From positions 1 to 64,000 of the forward strand of contig NZ_JABAFC010000005.1 in the NCBI RefSeq assembly GCF_012843435.1: a stretch of 64,000 nt of DNA, in the 5' to 3' direction. Positions 51,458-60,923 of the stretch are shown here, one piece after another. The translations under genes were made by a program, and so were the position numbers. This stretch comes from Psychrobacillus sp. BL-248-WT-3. GTDB taxonomy: Bacteria > Bacillota > Bacilli > Bacillales_A > Planococcaceae. A model generated the notes under the pieces. That model did no database searches. It was not told the DNA's origin and was given only the letters and a program-made list of their open reading frames with translations. How positions within the stretch are numbered: the first letter of the stretch is position 1; every line of letters begins with the position of its first letter.

Positions 51458-52386
51458 TGATTGAGATTAAGGGATTAACTAAAAAATATGGCTCTTTTTA
51501 CGCTTTGAATGATTTAAATTTAACTTTACACGAGGGCACTGTTTTTGGATTTGTAGGAGCAAATGGTGCAGGCAAATCTACAACCTTTTCTATTCTTGCT
51601 ACTCTATTACAACCAACTTCGGGGGAAGCTTTTGTTAATGGTAAAAGTGTTAAGACAGACCCTCACGAGGTTAGAAAACAGATTGGCTATATGCCCGATT
51701 TTTTCGGAGTTTACGATCAACTAAAAGCGAATGAATATTTGGATTTTTATGGTGCTTCCTATGGTATTCCAGAGGCTGAAAGAGCGGTTTTAATACCTCA
51801 GCTACTTGAATTAGTGAACTTAACACATAAGCGTTATGCATATGTAGATCTTCTTTCTCGAGGGATGAAACAGCGTTTATGCCTAGCTAGGGCATTGATC
51901 CATGATCCAAAGGTATTGATATTAGACGAACCAGCATCTGGCCTAGATCCACGTGCACGTATCGAAATGAGAGATATATTAAGACAGTTGAAGGAAATGG
52001 GAAAAACCATTTTAATTTCTTCTCATATATTACCCGAGCTCGCTGAAATGTGTGATGAGATTGGAGTCATTGACGGTGGTAGGCTAATTGCTCATGGCTC
52101 GGTACAAGAAATACAAGCTCAGCTTGCTGGTGAAAGACGTATTACTGTCAAAGTAAAAGGATTGCTTGAAAATGCAGCCACTTTCTTTGAGGAGGACCCT
52201 TTTGCATCTAAGGTAGAGAGCCACCCAGAGAAAAATGCTATTACGTTTAGCTATAGAGGATCAGAAGAAGACCAGATTAATTTACTTAAAAAGGCAGTAG
52301 AACAAAGCTTGAAAATCATATCTTTTGCTGAAACAGAAACAGATTTAGAAGATGTATTTATGGAAATTACGAAGGGGGCGAAGTAA
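51457..52386 (+). CDS. ABC transporter ATP-binding protein (ABC-2 type)
   Basis: A 309-aa ATPase with Walker A GANGAGKST (about 34-42), signature LSRGMKQRLCLARAL (in place of LSGGQ), Walker B VLILDEPASGLDP and the H-loop ISSHI. The ~80-residue C-terminal extension is common in ABC-2 exporters. It fits a two-gene exporter with the following permease, of the GldA/CcmA/YtrB type. It begins within the stop of the upstream gene (TAATG), so translation is coupled. The transported cargo is unknown. Confidence 0.92.
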   Translation: MIEIKGLTKKYGSFYALNDLNLTLHEGTVFGFVGANGAGKSTTFSILATLLQPTSGEAFVNGKSVKTDPHEVRKQIGYMPDFFGVYDQLKANEYLDFYGASYGIPEAERAVLIPQLLELVNLTHKRYAYVDLLSRGMKQRLCLARALIHDPKVLILDEPASGLDPRARIEMRDILRQLKEMGKTILISSHILPELAEMCDEIGVIDGGRLIAHGSVQEIQAQLAGERRITVKVKGLLENAATFFEEDPFASKVESHPEKNAITFSYRGSEEDQINLLKKAVEQSLKIISFAETETDLEDVFMEITKGAK

Positions 52387-52387
52387 G

Positions 52388-53236
52388 TTGAAGCAAGCTT
52401 TAAATAATCCGGTGCTTATAAAAGAGATTAAACTACGCTTTCGCTCTCTGAAAAGCTTTACAGGTATATTATTTTATCTCATTGCTATGTCAATTTTTGT
52501 ATTTGGTTTTATCCTATTAACGACCTCATTTACAGGCACAGGGTATTTTAGACCAGAAGAAAGTTTCTTTATGTTTGTGATGCTTACCTATATTCAGCTC
52601 GGTCTTATTCTTTTCATCACACCAGGTCTTACAGCTGGAGCTATTAGCTCGGAGCGTGAGAAGCAAACCTTGAATATATTGTTAACAACATCTCAAACCT
52701 CTTTTCAAATTATTATAGGAAAGCTTTCTTCATCTATTGCTTTTTTATTGTTACTTTTAGTCGCAGGCTTGCCTGTCTATAGCTTCGTATTCCTATTTGG
52801 TGGAGTTTCACCTGGACAGCTTGGCTTAATCTTTTTATTTTTCTTCATAACTATGATGGCAATTGGCAGTATAGGCATTATGTATTCCACTATTATTAGG
52901 AAAACAATTGTCTCTATGATTGCTACCTATGGGACGATGATTTTTTTTGCAGGGGTAACTGGATTTATTTATCTAGTCCTTACTGGTATGAACAGTATGG
53001 CTACGGGAGCACTAGCAACTTCTCCTCAGCCAATAGCTCATTTTTTTGCAACGATCAATCCAGTTGTCCTAATGTTAAATTTAACAATGTCCAGTTCTGA
53101 AAGCTTTATCGGTCAAACAACTAATATAAACTTTCCAATATGGGCAGGATATGCAATTTTTTATGTATTACTAACCGTACTAGCAATTTTTATAGCTGTA
53201 AGAAAATTACGTGTAAATATGAAGAAATCTAAGTGA
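52388..53236 (+). CDS. ABC-2 type permease
   Basis: A 282-aa permease with six membrane helices. The N-terminus NNPVLIKEIKLRFRS is typical of ABC-2 permeases partnered with CcmA-like ATPases, and the ISSEREKQTLNILLTT loop is the family coupling motif. TTG 52388 lies about 11 nt after AAGGGGG and one base after the ATPase stop; a longer overlapping frame from 52352 has no support. It pairs with the preceding ATPase. Confidence 0.87.
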   Translation: MKQALNNPVLIKEIKLRFRSLKSFTGILFYLIAMSIFVFGFILLTTSFTGTGYFRPEESFFMFVMLTYIQLGLILFITPGLTAGAISSEREKQTLNILLTTSQTSFQIIIGKLSSSIAFLLLLLVAGLPVYSFVFLFGGVSPGQLGLIFLFFFITMMAIGSIGIMYSTIIRKTIVSMIATYGTMIFFAGVTGFIYLVLTGMNSMATGALATSPQPIAHFFATINPVVLMLNLTMSSSESFIGQTTNINFPIWAGYAIFYVLLTVLAIFIAVRKLRVNMKKSK

Positions 53237-53248
53237 GGAGTACTATAA

Positions 53249-54649
53249 ATGGAGAACAATAACAGATTAATCCAGTGGATTAAAAAAGCTAAATATAGCC
53301 TAGTAATTGAACACTATTTTAGAATGCTTCAAGGAGCTCTATTTTACGGATTTCTTTCTGTTGCTATCATTTTCCTAATATCTCGCTTGTTTGTCTTACC
53401 ATATTACACAATTTATGCCTGGTCTTTAGCATCTCTTGTTTTTGCCATTTTTTTAGGATGGGCATTTTGGAAAAGACCAAAGGAGGAAATAGCTCTTCGA
53501 CAGTTGGATGCTTATTTCCCTGATAATGTTCTAATGACTGCCGTTTCATTTATGCATAATAAAAGCCCCCTCGCTCAAGGTATTTTGCGCAAAGCTGAAA
53601 CTAGTGGGGGAGTAGCTTTTGAGGCATTTAAAAAAAGAAAAAAGAATTATTTTGAAGTAAAATGGATGGTCGGGTTAATAATGTCATGTGCGGCGATTCT
53701 TTTGTTATACACGTTTCCCGCGACTACTCAATTAGAAGCAAAAGATATTGAACAAGAAAAACAAATAATAAGTGATATAAAGAAGGAAGTAGAGAAACTA
53801 GAGAAAAAAGATTTATCTAAAGCAGTAAAAAAGGATTTAGAGGAATTAAGGGAATCATTGAAGGATACAGAACTTGCTGAAGAAGCATTGAGAGAACTTA
53901 TAAAAAAACAAAAGGAGCTTGCTCTTAAGGAACAAAAACTAGAAGAAAAGAAAAATATGGCTAACTCAGATGGATCAGAGGGAGCCTCTTTAAACGAAGC
54001 GGAGTTAAAAGAGCTTGCTTCCTTAAAGGAGTCTAATAGCGCATTGGCAAAAAGTTCAGCATCTGCTCACTCTACTCTAAGTAAAATGGGGAAAAAGCTT
54101 CCATTTTCCTCGAACAATATAGCACAAGGTAATACAAATTCAAATAATAACAGTAACAATAACCAGCAAGGCCAAGGACAGCAAGGTCAAGGCCAACAAG
54201 GTCAAGGACAGCAAGGTCAAGGCCAACAAGGCCAGGGTCAAGGTCAAGGACAACAAGGCCAGGGGCAAGGTCAAGGCCAGGGGCAAGGTCAAGGTCAGGG
54301 TCAAGGTCAAGGCCAAGGCCAAGGGCAGGGGCAAGGTCAAGGCCAAGGCCAAGGTTCAGGAGGACAAGGCGCTGGTAAGGGTTCTGGAGGAAGGGACCTC
54401 CTTTCTATTCCATCTAGAATAGGTGGTACTGGAGATACGAGTGTAGACAGTGGAAGCCTTGGCGAGGGTGACTCTTCTAGTGAAGAGCCAGCAGAAGCAC
54501 CAACAACTAGAGGTACGGTTAAATCATACGAGGAAGTCATCAATGAATACACGGACTCCTATTTAAAGAGTTCGGAAAGAATGCAGCTCCCTTCTGATTT
54601 ACAGAGGATTGTTCAGGATTATTTCTCATCCGTAGAAAATAACGATTAA
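53249..54649 (+). CDS. Membrane protein with long Gly-Gln repeat, DUF4175-like
   Basis: A 466-aa protein. Two N-terminal hydrophobic helices (about 28-48, 50-70) and one at about 139-160 anchor it. A coiled-coil region follows (about 165-235; IISDIKKEVEKLEKKDLSKAVKK, LEELRESLKD), then a Ser/Asn-rich linker and a (Gly-Gln)-rich tract of about 65 residues. After that come a Gly-rich hinge and a short C-terminal helix (YTDSYLKSSERMQLPSDLQRIV). This resembles DUF4175-type proteins found beside MoxR and vWA genes in other bacteria, but I cannot place it firmly. It overlaps the next gene's possible start and belongs to the 49-61 kb cluster. Confidence 0.7.
   Translation: MENNNRLIQWIKKAKYSLVIEHYFRMLQGALFYGFLSVAIIFLISRLFVLPYYTIYAWSLASLVFAIFLGWAFWKRPKEEIALRQLDAYFPDNVLMTAVSFMHNKSPLAQGILRKAETSGGVAFEAFKKRKKNYFEVKWMVGLIMSCAAILLLYTFPATTQLEAKDIEQEKQIISDIKKEVEKLEKKDLSKAVKKDLEELRESLKDTELAEEALRELIKKQKELALKEQKLEEKKNMANSDGSEGASLNEAELKELASLKESNSALAKSSASAHSTLSKMGKKLPFSSNNIAQGNTNSNNNSNNNQQGQGQQGQGQQGQGQQGQGQQGQGQGQGQQGQGQGQGQGQGQGQGQGQGQGQGQGQGQGQGQGSGGQGAGKGSGGRDLLSIPSRIGGTGDTSVDSGSLGEGDSSSEEPAEAPTTRGTVKSYEEVINEYTDSYLKSSERMQLPSDLQRIVQDYFSSVENND
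54164..54354 (+). repeat. Imperfect Gly-Gln coding repeat
   Basis: About 190 bp of alternating GGT/GGC/GGA/GGG and CAA/CAG codons inside the 466-aa gene. Codons are varied, so it is a protein repeat rather than a pure microsatellite, but units such as GGTCAAGGCCAA recur and could slip. Antisense reading gives a spurious Leu-rich frame. Confidence 0.9.
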
Positions 54650-54660
54650 TGGAGGAAACT

Positions 54661-55653
54661 ATGGAGTTAACAACTGAAGACTATATCAATATGAGTAAAC
54701 GTTTAGAAACAGTTCGCCAGGAAATAGGTCAATTTATTGTTGGACAAAAAGAGGCAGTAGAATTTTCTATTTATTGTGTTTTAGCAGATGGTCATGCACT
54801 TTTAGAGGGATTGCCAGGACTTGGGAAGACTATGCTTATCCGTACAGTTTCTGAAGTACTTGACCTTTCCTTTTCACGTATTCAGTTCACCCCTGACCTC
54901 ATGCCATCTGATATTACGGGGACTAGTATGATCGAACGATTAGAGAGCGGAAAACAACAATTTAGTTTTCAAAAAGGACCTATATTCAGTCAGATGGTTT
55001 TAGCAGATGAAATAAATCGTGCAACTCCTAAAACTCAAAGTGCCCTCTTAGAGGCGATGGGAGAGAAGACTGTTACGGTCCTCGGAGACACCAAGAAGAT
55101 GGATCGACCATTTTTTGTATTAGCAACACAGAATCCAATTGAAATGGAAGGGACTTATCCATTGCCAGAAGCACAAATGGATCGATTTTTATGTAAGATA
55201 ATTGTTTCCTATCCAACTAAAGATGAGTTAATAGAAATTACAAAGAGAACTACGGGAAGCCAAGATATTCGTTTGAACAAAGTAATGAATGCAGAAGATC
55301 TGATTATTGCTCAACAAATGGTTAAGGAAGTATTGATTGCGGATGACATGTTAGAGTATGCAGTTGATCTTATTGCAGCTACTCACCCGGAATCTTCTGT
55401 CGTCCCAGAAGTTCAGCAATATGTTCAATATGGGAGCGGCCCTCGTGGTTTGCAAAGCCTTATTAAACTAGCAAAAGCAAGAGCCTTGGTTTCAGGACGT
55501 TATCACGTTTCGATAGCTGATATTAAAACCGTAGTAAAGCCTGTACTAAGACATCGTTTGTTGCTTAACTATGAGGGGGAAGCAGAAGGTAAAAGTACGG
55601 ATGACTTAATTGAAATTATTTTACAAACAGTGAAGCAAGGACAAAGTGTATGA
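54661..55653 (+). CDS. MoxR family AAA+ ATPase (second module)
   Basis: A 330-aa AAA+ ATPase with Walker A GLPGLGKTM (about 50-58), Walker B MVLADEINRATP (about 111-122), sensor 1 LATQNPIEMEGTYPLPEAQMDRF and a C-terminal lid domain. It is about half identical by eye to the first module's MoxR in the motif regions. I start at ATG 54661, 5 nt after GGAGG; an in-frame ATG at 54649 overlaps the preceding stop. It overlaps the DUF58 gene by 4 bp (ATGA). Confidence 0.93.
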   Translation: MELTTEDYINMSKRLETVRQEIGQFIVGQKEAVEFSIYCVLADGHALLEGLPGLGKTMLIRTVSEVLDLSFSRIQFTPDLMPSDITGTSMIERLESGKQQFSFQKGPIFSQMVLADEINRATPKTQSALLEAMGEKTVTVLGDTKKMDRPFFVLATQNPIEMEGTYPLPEAQMDRFLCKIIVSYPTKDELIEITKRTTGSQDIRLNKVMNAEDLIIAQQMVKEVLIADDMLEYAVDLIAATHPESSVVPEVQQYVQYGSGPRGLQSLIKLAKARALVSGRYHVSIADIKTVVKPVLRHRLLLNYEGEAEGKSTDDLIEIILQTVKQGQSV

Positions 55654-56525
55654 GTAAGGATTACTTGATCCCAAAAGATTGGACTGGAAAGCTAAGTCGA
55701 TTGTCTATAGCAACCAAATCTAAACTACGTGGACAGCATAAAGGGTCTCATCGCTCCCAAAGATTCGGTGCTTCTCTAGACTTCTCAGATTTCAGGGAAT
55801 ACACGCCTGGAGATGATGTTCGTCAAATTGACTGGAATGTTTATGCTAGAACAGATAAGTATTTTATCAAACGTTTTTTAGATGAACAGGAAATGAGAGT
55901 ACATATTCTACTTGACTCCTCAAAATCGATGGGAGAAAAAGTAAAATGGAATTTTGCTAGGCAATTAGCAGCTTCCCTAGGTATCCTTGTACTTCAAAGA
56001 GATGATCGACTTACCTTTTCCATGGTTTCAAATGAAAAAGTTCCTCCTTTCAGAAGAAAAGGGGCAACCTACCGTAAAGCGTTTGCACAAGTAATAACCG
56101 ATTTGAATCCGCCGTCTATGGTAGACTCCTTTGCTAAAAATGCAATCTCCTTTCTGCCGAAAGACAGTACTGTATTATTCCTTATTACGGATTGCTTGGA
56201 GGACATAGAGCATTTAAGAACTCTTATACAAAAACTACCTCGCTTTGCGGGTGATATACGACTGTTACAAATTGTTACGAATGAGGAGTTAACCCCTTCT
56301 TTTTCTGGTGATATGCAGTTGGAGGATGTAGAAACCGCTCAACAATTAAATATATCTATGTCTTCCAGAGTAATAGATTCCTACAATGAGGAAAGAAAGC
56401 TGCATCAACTTGCTTTAGAAAAGTTATGTAGTAAATTCGGTATCAAACTAATACAGGTCAATGCAGATGAGGGCATTTCTCATGTCCTATTTCATCAACT
56501 ACTAAGAGCAAATTGGGTGCAGTGA
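55650..56525 (+). CDS. DUF58 protein (second module)
   Basis: A 291-aa soluble DUF58 protein without membrane helices, unlike the first-module copy. The DUF58 signature is DFREYTPGDDVRQIDWNVYART (about 49-70 as two blocks). A von Willebrand A-like core follows, with the MIDAS-type DSSKSMG (about 89-95) and LITDCLED further on. In related operons DUF58 proteins work with a MoxR ATPase that is thought to insert metal or remodel them. It begins inside the moxR stop. Confidence 0.92.
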   Translation: MSKDYLIPKDWTGKLSRLSIATKSKLRGQHKGSHRSQRFGASLDFSDFREYTPGDDVRQIDWNVYARTDKYFIKRFLDEQEMRVHILLDSSKSMGEKVKWNFARQLAASLGILVLQRDDRLTFSMVSNEKVPPFRRKGATYRKAFAQVITDLNPPSMVDSFAKNAISFLPKDSTVLFLITDCLEDIEHLRTLIQKLPRFAGDIRLLQIVTNEELTPSFSGDMQLEDVETAQQLNISMSSRVIDSYNEERKLHQLALEKLCSKFGIKLIQVNADEGISHVLFHQLLRANWVQ

Positions 56526-56536
56526 GGTGAGTACAT

Positions 56537-58297
56537 TTGGGTTTTAGTCAATTACCATATTTATGGACAGCAATATTTCCAGTAGTTGTTCTCCTTTATT
56601 ATTTCTTCCGAAAAAAATATAGGAAGCAATCTGTTTCATCTACGCTTTTTTGGGAGGAAGTAATGAAAGAAACGAGGGCCTCTCCTTATTTACAGCACCT
56701 TCAAAAAAATGCCTTATTTTATCTTCAGATGTTAGCGATGATTTTACTTGTTCTTGCACTGATTCAGCCTTATTGGAAAAAAGAAGCACTTGCAGGAGAG
56801 CAGGTTATCTTTGTCGTAGATACATCCGCTAGTATCGAAGTAAATATTAATAATACGAATTTATTTGACCTTCATAAACAAGAAATGCTTGATATGATTG
56901 AGCAGTTATCTGGTAAGCCATTCACCCTTATTACTACAGGAAATGAACCAACTGCTGTATTAAAACAAGAAACAAATATAAATCATATAAAAAATGAAAT
57001 AAATAAATTAGAAGTGACATATGAGGATGAGGCATTTTCCAAAACACTAGATTTTGCTCAATCTTTTTTTCAAACGAAAGATACTTCGGTTTATGTATTC
57101 ACGGACAAGCTTGATCAACAGACACTACCCCTACACTATGAAAATGTCAGTTGGAATGTTATTGGACAGCCAGCGGAAGTGGATAATATATCCATTAAAC
57201 GTTTTGGGGCTACAAAGATGAAAAACGGAACTTCAGCATTGGTCCAAATTGACAATCAAACGAACGAAGAACAAAATGCCTCTTTAACCGTATCAAATGG
57301 AGAGAAGGATATTATAAAAGAGGCGGTTATTTTGCCACCTAGAGAAACGGTGACTCTTTCTTTTAATGAGTTGGAGGAGGCAAGCTTTCTTAAAGCTACT
57401 ATTGATGTTTCTGATGATTATCTCCTAGATAATGAAATGGTTGTATTTATGCAAGACCAGCTTTCTAAGATTTACATAGATAGCTCGCTACATACATTGG
57501 TTCGTACGGCATTTCAATCACTAGGGATTGAAATGAGCAGTATACCATCGGAGCAGGTAAGCTTAGTAAAAGAAGAAGGTATTCTCGCTACCAATCAGTT
57601 TGGTTTGATAAATCAAATGGAAAGACCAGCCTTATTTATTGGAAGAAATGATGTGACGCCAATCGAAGTGAACGGTAATGTTCAAACTGTGGAGCACCCG
57701 TTATTTTCTTTTGCTGATTTATCGGATATTTATGTGAGCAGTGTATACCCAGGAGTAGAAGGCTATTCTACAATTGCAACGGTCGATAATAAGCCCTTTA
57801 TACAGGTATCACCCAAAGGCGATGTAGTCGTGCTTTCCGATATACAAATGACTGATTGGCCATTAAGTCCTTCCTTCCCATTATTTATGTGGAGCGTAAA
57901 AGAACAGCTATCCAATAGTAATCTATATTTAGGAACATTTACTCCAAATGAAAGAAAACCTCAATCGTTAGGCAGTACGACGAACGAATGGGAAATATAT
58001 ACGATGGAGGACTCCTATTTATATTCTATTGAAAATGGAGGAGCCTTTATGGCACCAAGGGAGCCCGGTGTGTATGTTATACGTTCAGGTGAAAAAGAAA
58101 AATACTTTACGGTAGCATTATCACAAAAAGAAAAAGAAATTTCCAAAGGAGCTTCTTATTCCATTGGTGCTCAGAAAACAGATAAGCAATCCGAGAATCA
58201 TGAACAATTTTCGCTAGTTCCATTTCTAATTGTTTTATTGCTCTTGTTGTTTGTTATCGAGTGGGAGGTGCAAAGACGTCGTGGATTTACGAGTTGA
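56537..58297 (+). CDS. BatA-type von Willebrand A membrane protein
   Basis: A 586-aa protein with an N-terminal BatA/aerotolerance-type domain: a membrane helix (about 8-24), the FRKKYRKQSVSSTLFWEEVMKE segment (two parts) and a second helix (about 61-80). A von Willebrand A domain with MIDAS DTSAS (about 95-99) follows. Then comes a long region of extracytoplasmic type with no named domain, and a C-terminal helix (about 557-576). TTG 56537 has GAGGTGAG upstream. It overlaps the next gene by about 17 bp. This is the sort of substrate expected for the MoxR/DUF58 pair. Confidence 0.82.
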   Translation: MGFSQLPYLWTAIFPVVVLLYYFFRKKYRKQSVSSTLFWEEVMKETRASPYLQHLQKNALFYLQMLAMILLVLALIQPYWKKEALAGEQVIFVVDTSASIEVNINNTNLFDLHKQEMLDMIEQLSGKPFTLITTGNEPTAVLKQETNINHIKNEINKLEVTYEDEAFSKTLDFAQSFFQTKDTSVYVFTDKLDQQTLPLHYENVSWNVIGQPAEVDNISIKRFGATKMKNGTSALVQIDNQTNEEQNASLTVSNGEKDIIKEAVILPPRETVTLSFNELEEASFLKATIDVSDDYLLDNEMVVFMQDQLSKIYIDSSLHTLVRTAFQSLGIEMSSIPSEQVSLVKEEGILATNQFGLINQMERPALFIGRNDVTPIEVNGNVQTVEHPLFSFADLSDIYVSSVYPGVEGYSTIATVDNKPFIQVSPKGDVVVLSDIQMTDWPLSPSFPLFMWSVKEQLSNSNLYLGTFTPNERKPQSLGSTTNEWEIYTMEDSYLYSIENGGAFMAPREPGVYVIRSGEKEKYFTVALSQKEKEISKGASYSIGAQKTDKQSENHEQFSLVPFLIVLLLLLFVIEWEVQRRRGFTS

Positions 58298-60878
58298 TCA
58301 ACCACTATTGCTATTAATATCACTACCTATTCTTATTTATTTTATATGGATATGGAATAAAGACAGAAAGCATTGGAAGAAGGAAGGTCTTGTAGTTTTC
58401 TTTATCCGCCTGCTTGCTATTTTTTGTTTAATACTTGGTCTTACGAATCCGTATCTATTAATGCCGATCAAAGAGGAACAGGTAGTTTTCCTTATTGATC
58501 GTTCTGCTTCTGTTCAAGGTACGGAACAACAGGTTTCTGAGTGGATTGAAAAAAGCTTAGATGCTCAAACAGACAAACATCTAGTTGGAGTTTATTCTTT
58601 CGCTGAGAATTTTCAGTCAGAGATAGCATTAACGAATGAGGATATAAAGCTACCTGTCTTCAGCCCAATGGATTTACCTGGTAATACAGATATAGCTAAA
58701 GCGTTGCAATTATCTACTGGAATAATTGATCCCAACAAAGCTACACGAATTGTTCTCTTTACCGATGGAATTGAAACAAGTGGCTCGGTGGCAGACGAAC
58801 TCATGAAAATGACAGGTAGTAATGTAACTGTTGATGTGGTGGAGCTTGAGAGAATATCATCAGAGGATGTAGCGATTACTACATTTGAGACACCACCTGT
58901 AGCCTTTGAAGGAGAACAACAGCAGCTAAATGTAGAGTTAGAGGCTACTAAGGCAACTAATGCAGAGCTATTACTTTATCAAAACGATGAATTACTATCT
59001 AGAGAACAAGTATCCTTAGAACAGGGCTCCAATAGTTTTACATTCCGTAACACGTCTAAGGGTGAAGGTCTGTTGAAATATGACGTACAGGTGATCGTTC
59101 AAGGGGATGCTTTAATCGAGAACAATAAGCTTACGAGTGTTACGAATGTAGAGAACTCTCCAAGACTGCTGATTGTCACTAATGAGGATGCTACAACTAA
59201 TATTACTCAAGTAATTGACCAAGAGGCAATTACTACAGATGTTATCTCTGCTAGTTCCTTGCCATATGATTTATCAAATTATCTAGCCTATGATGCAATT
59301 ATTTTCGACAATGTTCCAGGGCATCTTGTTGGAGAGCAAAAAATGAACGTCATCGAACAGGCAGTCAAAAATTTTGGTACTGGATTTATGATGGTTGGCG
59401 GACAAAATAGCTTTGGACTAGGGGGATATTTTAAAACACCTATAGAAAAGTTATTACCCGTTGAGATGGAAGTGAAAGGGAAGCAACAATTACCTTCATT
59501 AGGACTTATTATAGTGATGGATAGGTCAGGAAGTATGGCTGGCTCTAAAATGGAGTATGCAAAGGAGGCCGCTGCTCGTTCGGTTGAAATGCTAAGAGAT
59601 GATGATCATTTAGGCTTCATAGCCTTTGATGATAAACCATGGCAGATCATTGAAACAGAGCCACTCACAGACAGGGAAGACGCGGTTGAAAAGATCCTTT
59701 CTGTAGGCGCAGGGGGAGGAACTGAAATATATTCAAGCCTTGCGCAAGCATACGAGCAGTTACAACCATTGAAGCTACAACGAAAGCATATCATCTTACT
59801 GACAGATGGCCAGTCAAGCTCGTCTAATGACTATCAAACTTTAATAGAAGATGGAAAAGAGAACAATATAACTGTTTCCACTGTAGCGGTTGGTCAGGAT
59901 GCAGACCGTGCTTTATTAGAAAGCCTTGCAGAAATGGGAGGTGGAACTTTTTATGAAGTACAGGATGAATCTACCATTCCAGCGATTATGTCTACTGAAA
60001 CGGCGATCATCTCCAGAACCTATATAGAGGATAATCCGTTTTACCCTACTATTTATGGAGACCCGACCTGGTCTAGTTTGTTTGTGGAAGGAGTTCCACA
60101 GATGAATGCATATATTGCAACCACTGCAAAACAAACTGCAAATGTTATTGCACAAAGTGAGAAGGAAGATCCAGTTTTAGCTGAATGGATGTATGGGTTG
60201 GGAAGAACACTTGCCTTTACTTCTGATTCTACTGGTGCCTGGAGTGGAGATTTTGCTCGTTGGAATAATTGGGGAGATTTTTGGAACACAGCAGTCTCTA
60301 GAATGCTCCCATCCTATAGTGAAGTGCCATATACGATTCAAAAAGCAAGTGATGGAAGCTATACGGTAACAGATCCATCTGGAAAATCATCCTTTATAGA
60401 AGTGGCAGCGGTCAATGAAAAAGGGGAGGAACTAGAAGTAAATTCAGAGCCATTGGCGCCTGGAAAATCACGTGTCACGGTTGAGAGCGAGCCAGGACTT
60501 GTATTTTTCCGAGTTTCCAATGAACAGGACGCTGTCTATCAAGCTGGAATATCAATTCCTTATAGTGAAGAATATAAGGTCCAACAGCCAGATGTCCAAA
60601 AACTACAGCTTATAACAAATAGAACTGGTGGAGAACTTTTAAGTGAACCAGCAGAGGCGTTTCGAGATATGGATGTCACTAGCTCCGAAAAACAGCCTAT
60701 TAGACAGATATTAATATTAATTGCGATAATCCTTTTCTTTATCGATATAACAATCAGGAGATTTGGATTTAAACAGCTAATTTTACCATTTAAGAAACCT
60801 AAAAAAGCAATTACCCCTTCCACTACAACAAAGTCCAGTAATATGGAAAAGCTAGTGAGAGAAAAGAAAAAACGATAA
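58281..60878 (+). CDS. Large von Willebrand A membrane protein with GATase-like domain
   Basis: An 865-aa protein with N-terminal helices (about 8-24, 37-57) followed by a first von Willebrand A-like domain (MIDAS DRSAS about 76-80, VLFTDGIETSG). A Pro/Glu-rich Ig-like part follows, then a GATase-1-like domain (YDAIIFDNVPGHL, FGTGFMMVGGQNSFGLGGY). A second complete von Willebrand A domain has MIDAS DRSGS (about 413-417) and LLTDGQSSS. Next come a beta-rich region and a C-terminal helix (about 812-830). GTG 58281 lies 10 nt after GGGAGGTG; upstream residues in the frame are an overlap artefact. It is the last gene of the cluster. The fusion order resembles the YfbK/vWA-GATase type seen in diverse bacteria. 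Confidence 0.82.
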   Translation: MDLRVDQPLLLLISLPILIYFIWIWNKDRKHWKKEGLVVFFIRLLAIFCLILGLTNPYLLMPIKEEQVVFLIDRSASVQGTEQQVSEWIEKSLDAQTDKHLVGVYSFAENFQSEIALTNEDIKLPVFSPMDLPGNTDIAKALQLSTGIIDPNKATRIVLFTDGIETSGSVADELMKMTGSNVTVDVVELERISSEDVAITTFETPPVAFEGEQQQLNVELEATKATNAELLLYQNDELLSREQVSLEQGSNSFTFRNTSKGEGLLKYDVQVIVQGDALIENNKLTSVTNVENSPRLLIVTNEDATTNITQVIDQEAITTDVISASSLPYDLSNYLAYDAIIFDNVPGHLVGEQKMNVIEQAVKNFGTGFMMVGGQNSFGLGGYFKTPIEKLLPVEMEVKGKQQLPSLGLIIVMDRSGSMAGSKMEYAKEAAARSVEMLRDDDHLGFIAFDDKPWQIIETEPLTDREDAVEKILSVGAGGGTEIYSSLAQAYEQLQPLKLQRKHIILLTDGQSSSSNDYQTLIEDGKENNITVSTVAVGQDADRALLESLAEMGGGTFYEVQDESTIPAIMSTETAIISRTYIEDNPFYPTIYGDPTWSSLFVEGVPQMNAYIATTAKQTANVIAQSEKEDPVLAEWMYGLGRTLAFTSDSTGAWSGDFARWNNWGDFWNTAVSRMLPSYSEVPYTIQKASDGSYTVTDPSGKSSFIEVAAVNEKGEELEVNSEPLAPGKSRVTVESEPGLVFFRVSNEQDAVYQAGISIPYSEEYKVQQPDVQKLQLITNRTGGELLSEPAEAFRDMDVTSSEKQPIRQILILIAIILFFIDITIRRFGFKQLILPFKKPKKAITPSTTTKSSNMEKLVREKKKR

Positions 60879-60883
60879 AATGT

Positions 60884-60922
60884 AAAAGCGCAACAGAGGC
60901 TTGTTTCCTCTGTTGCGCTTTT
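60884..60922. terminator. Strong terminator at the end of the 49-61 kb cluster
   Basis: A perfect 16-bp stem (60884-60899 with 60907-60922) flanked by A- and T-runs, shared by convergent MFS and vWA genes. Confidence 0.9.
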
Positions 60923-60923
60923 A

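Noticed and set aside
54140-54352. Leu/Ala/Thr-rich minus-strand frame
   Set aside because: Produced by antisense reading of the Gly-Gln codon repeat.
49061-60878. The cluster as a phage defence system because MoxR and vWA proteins occur in some of those
   Set aside because: No nuclease, phosphatase or other effector typical of known MoxR-vWA defence sets was found. The ABC and membrane proteins point to an envelope role.
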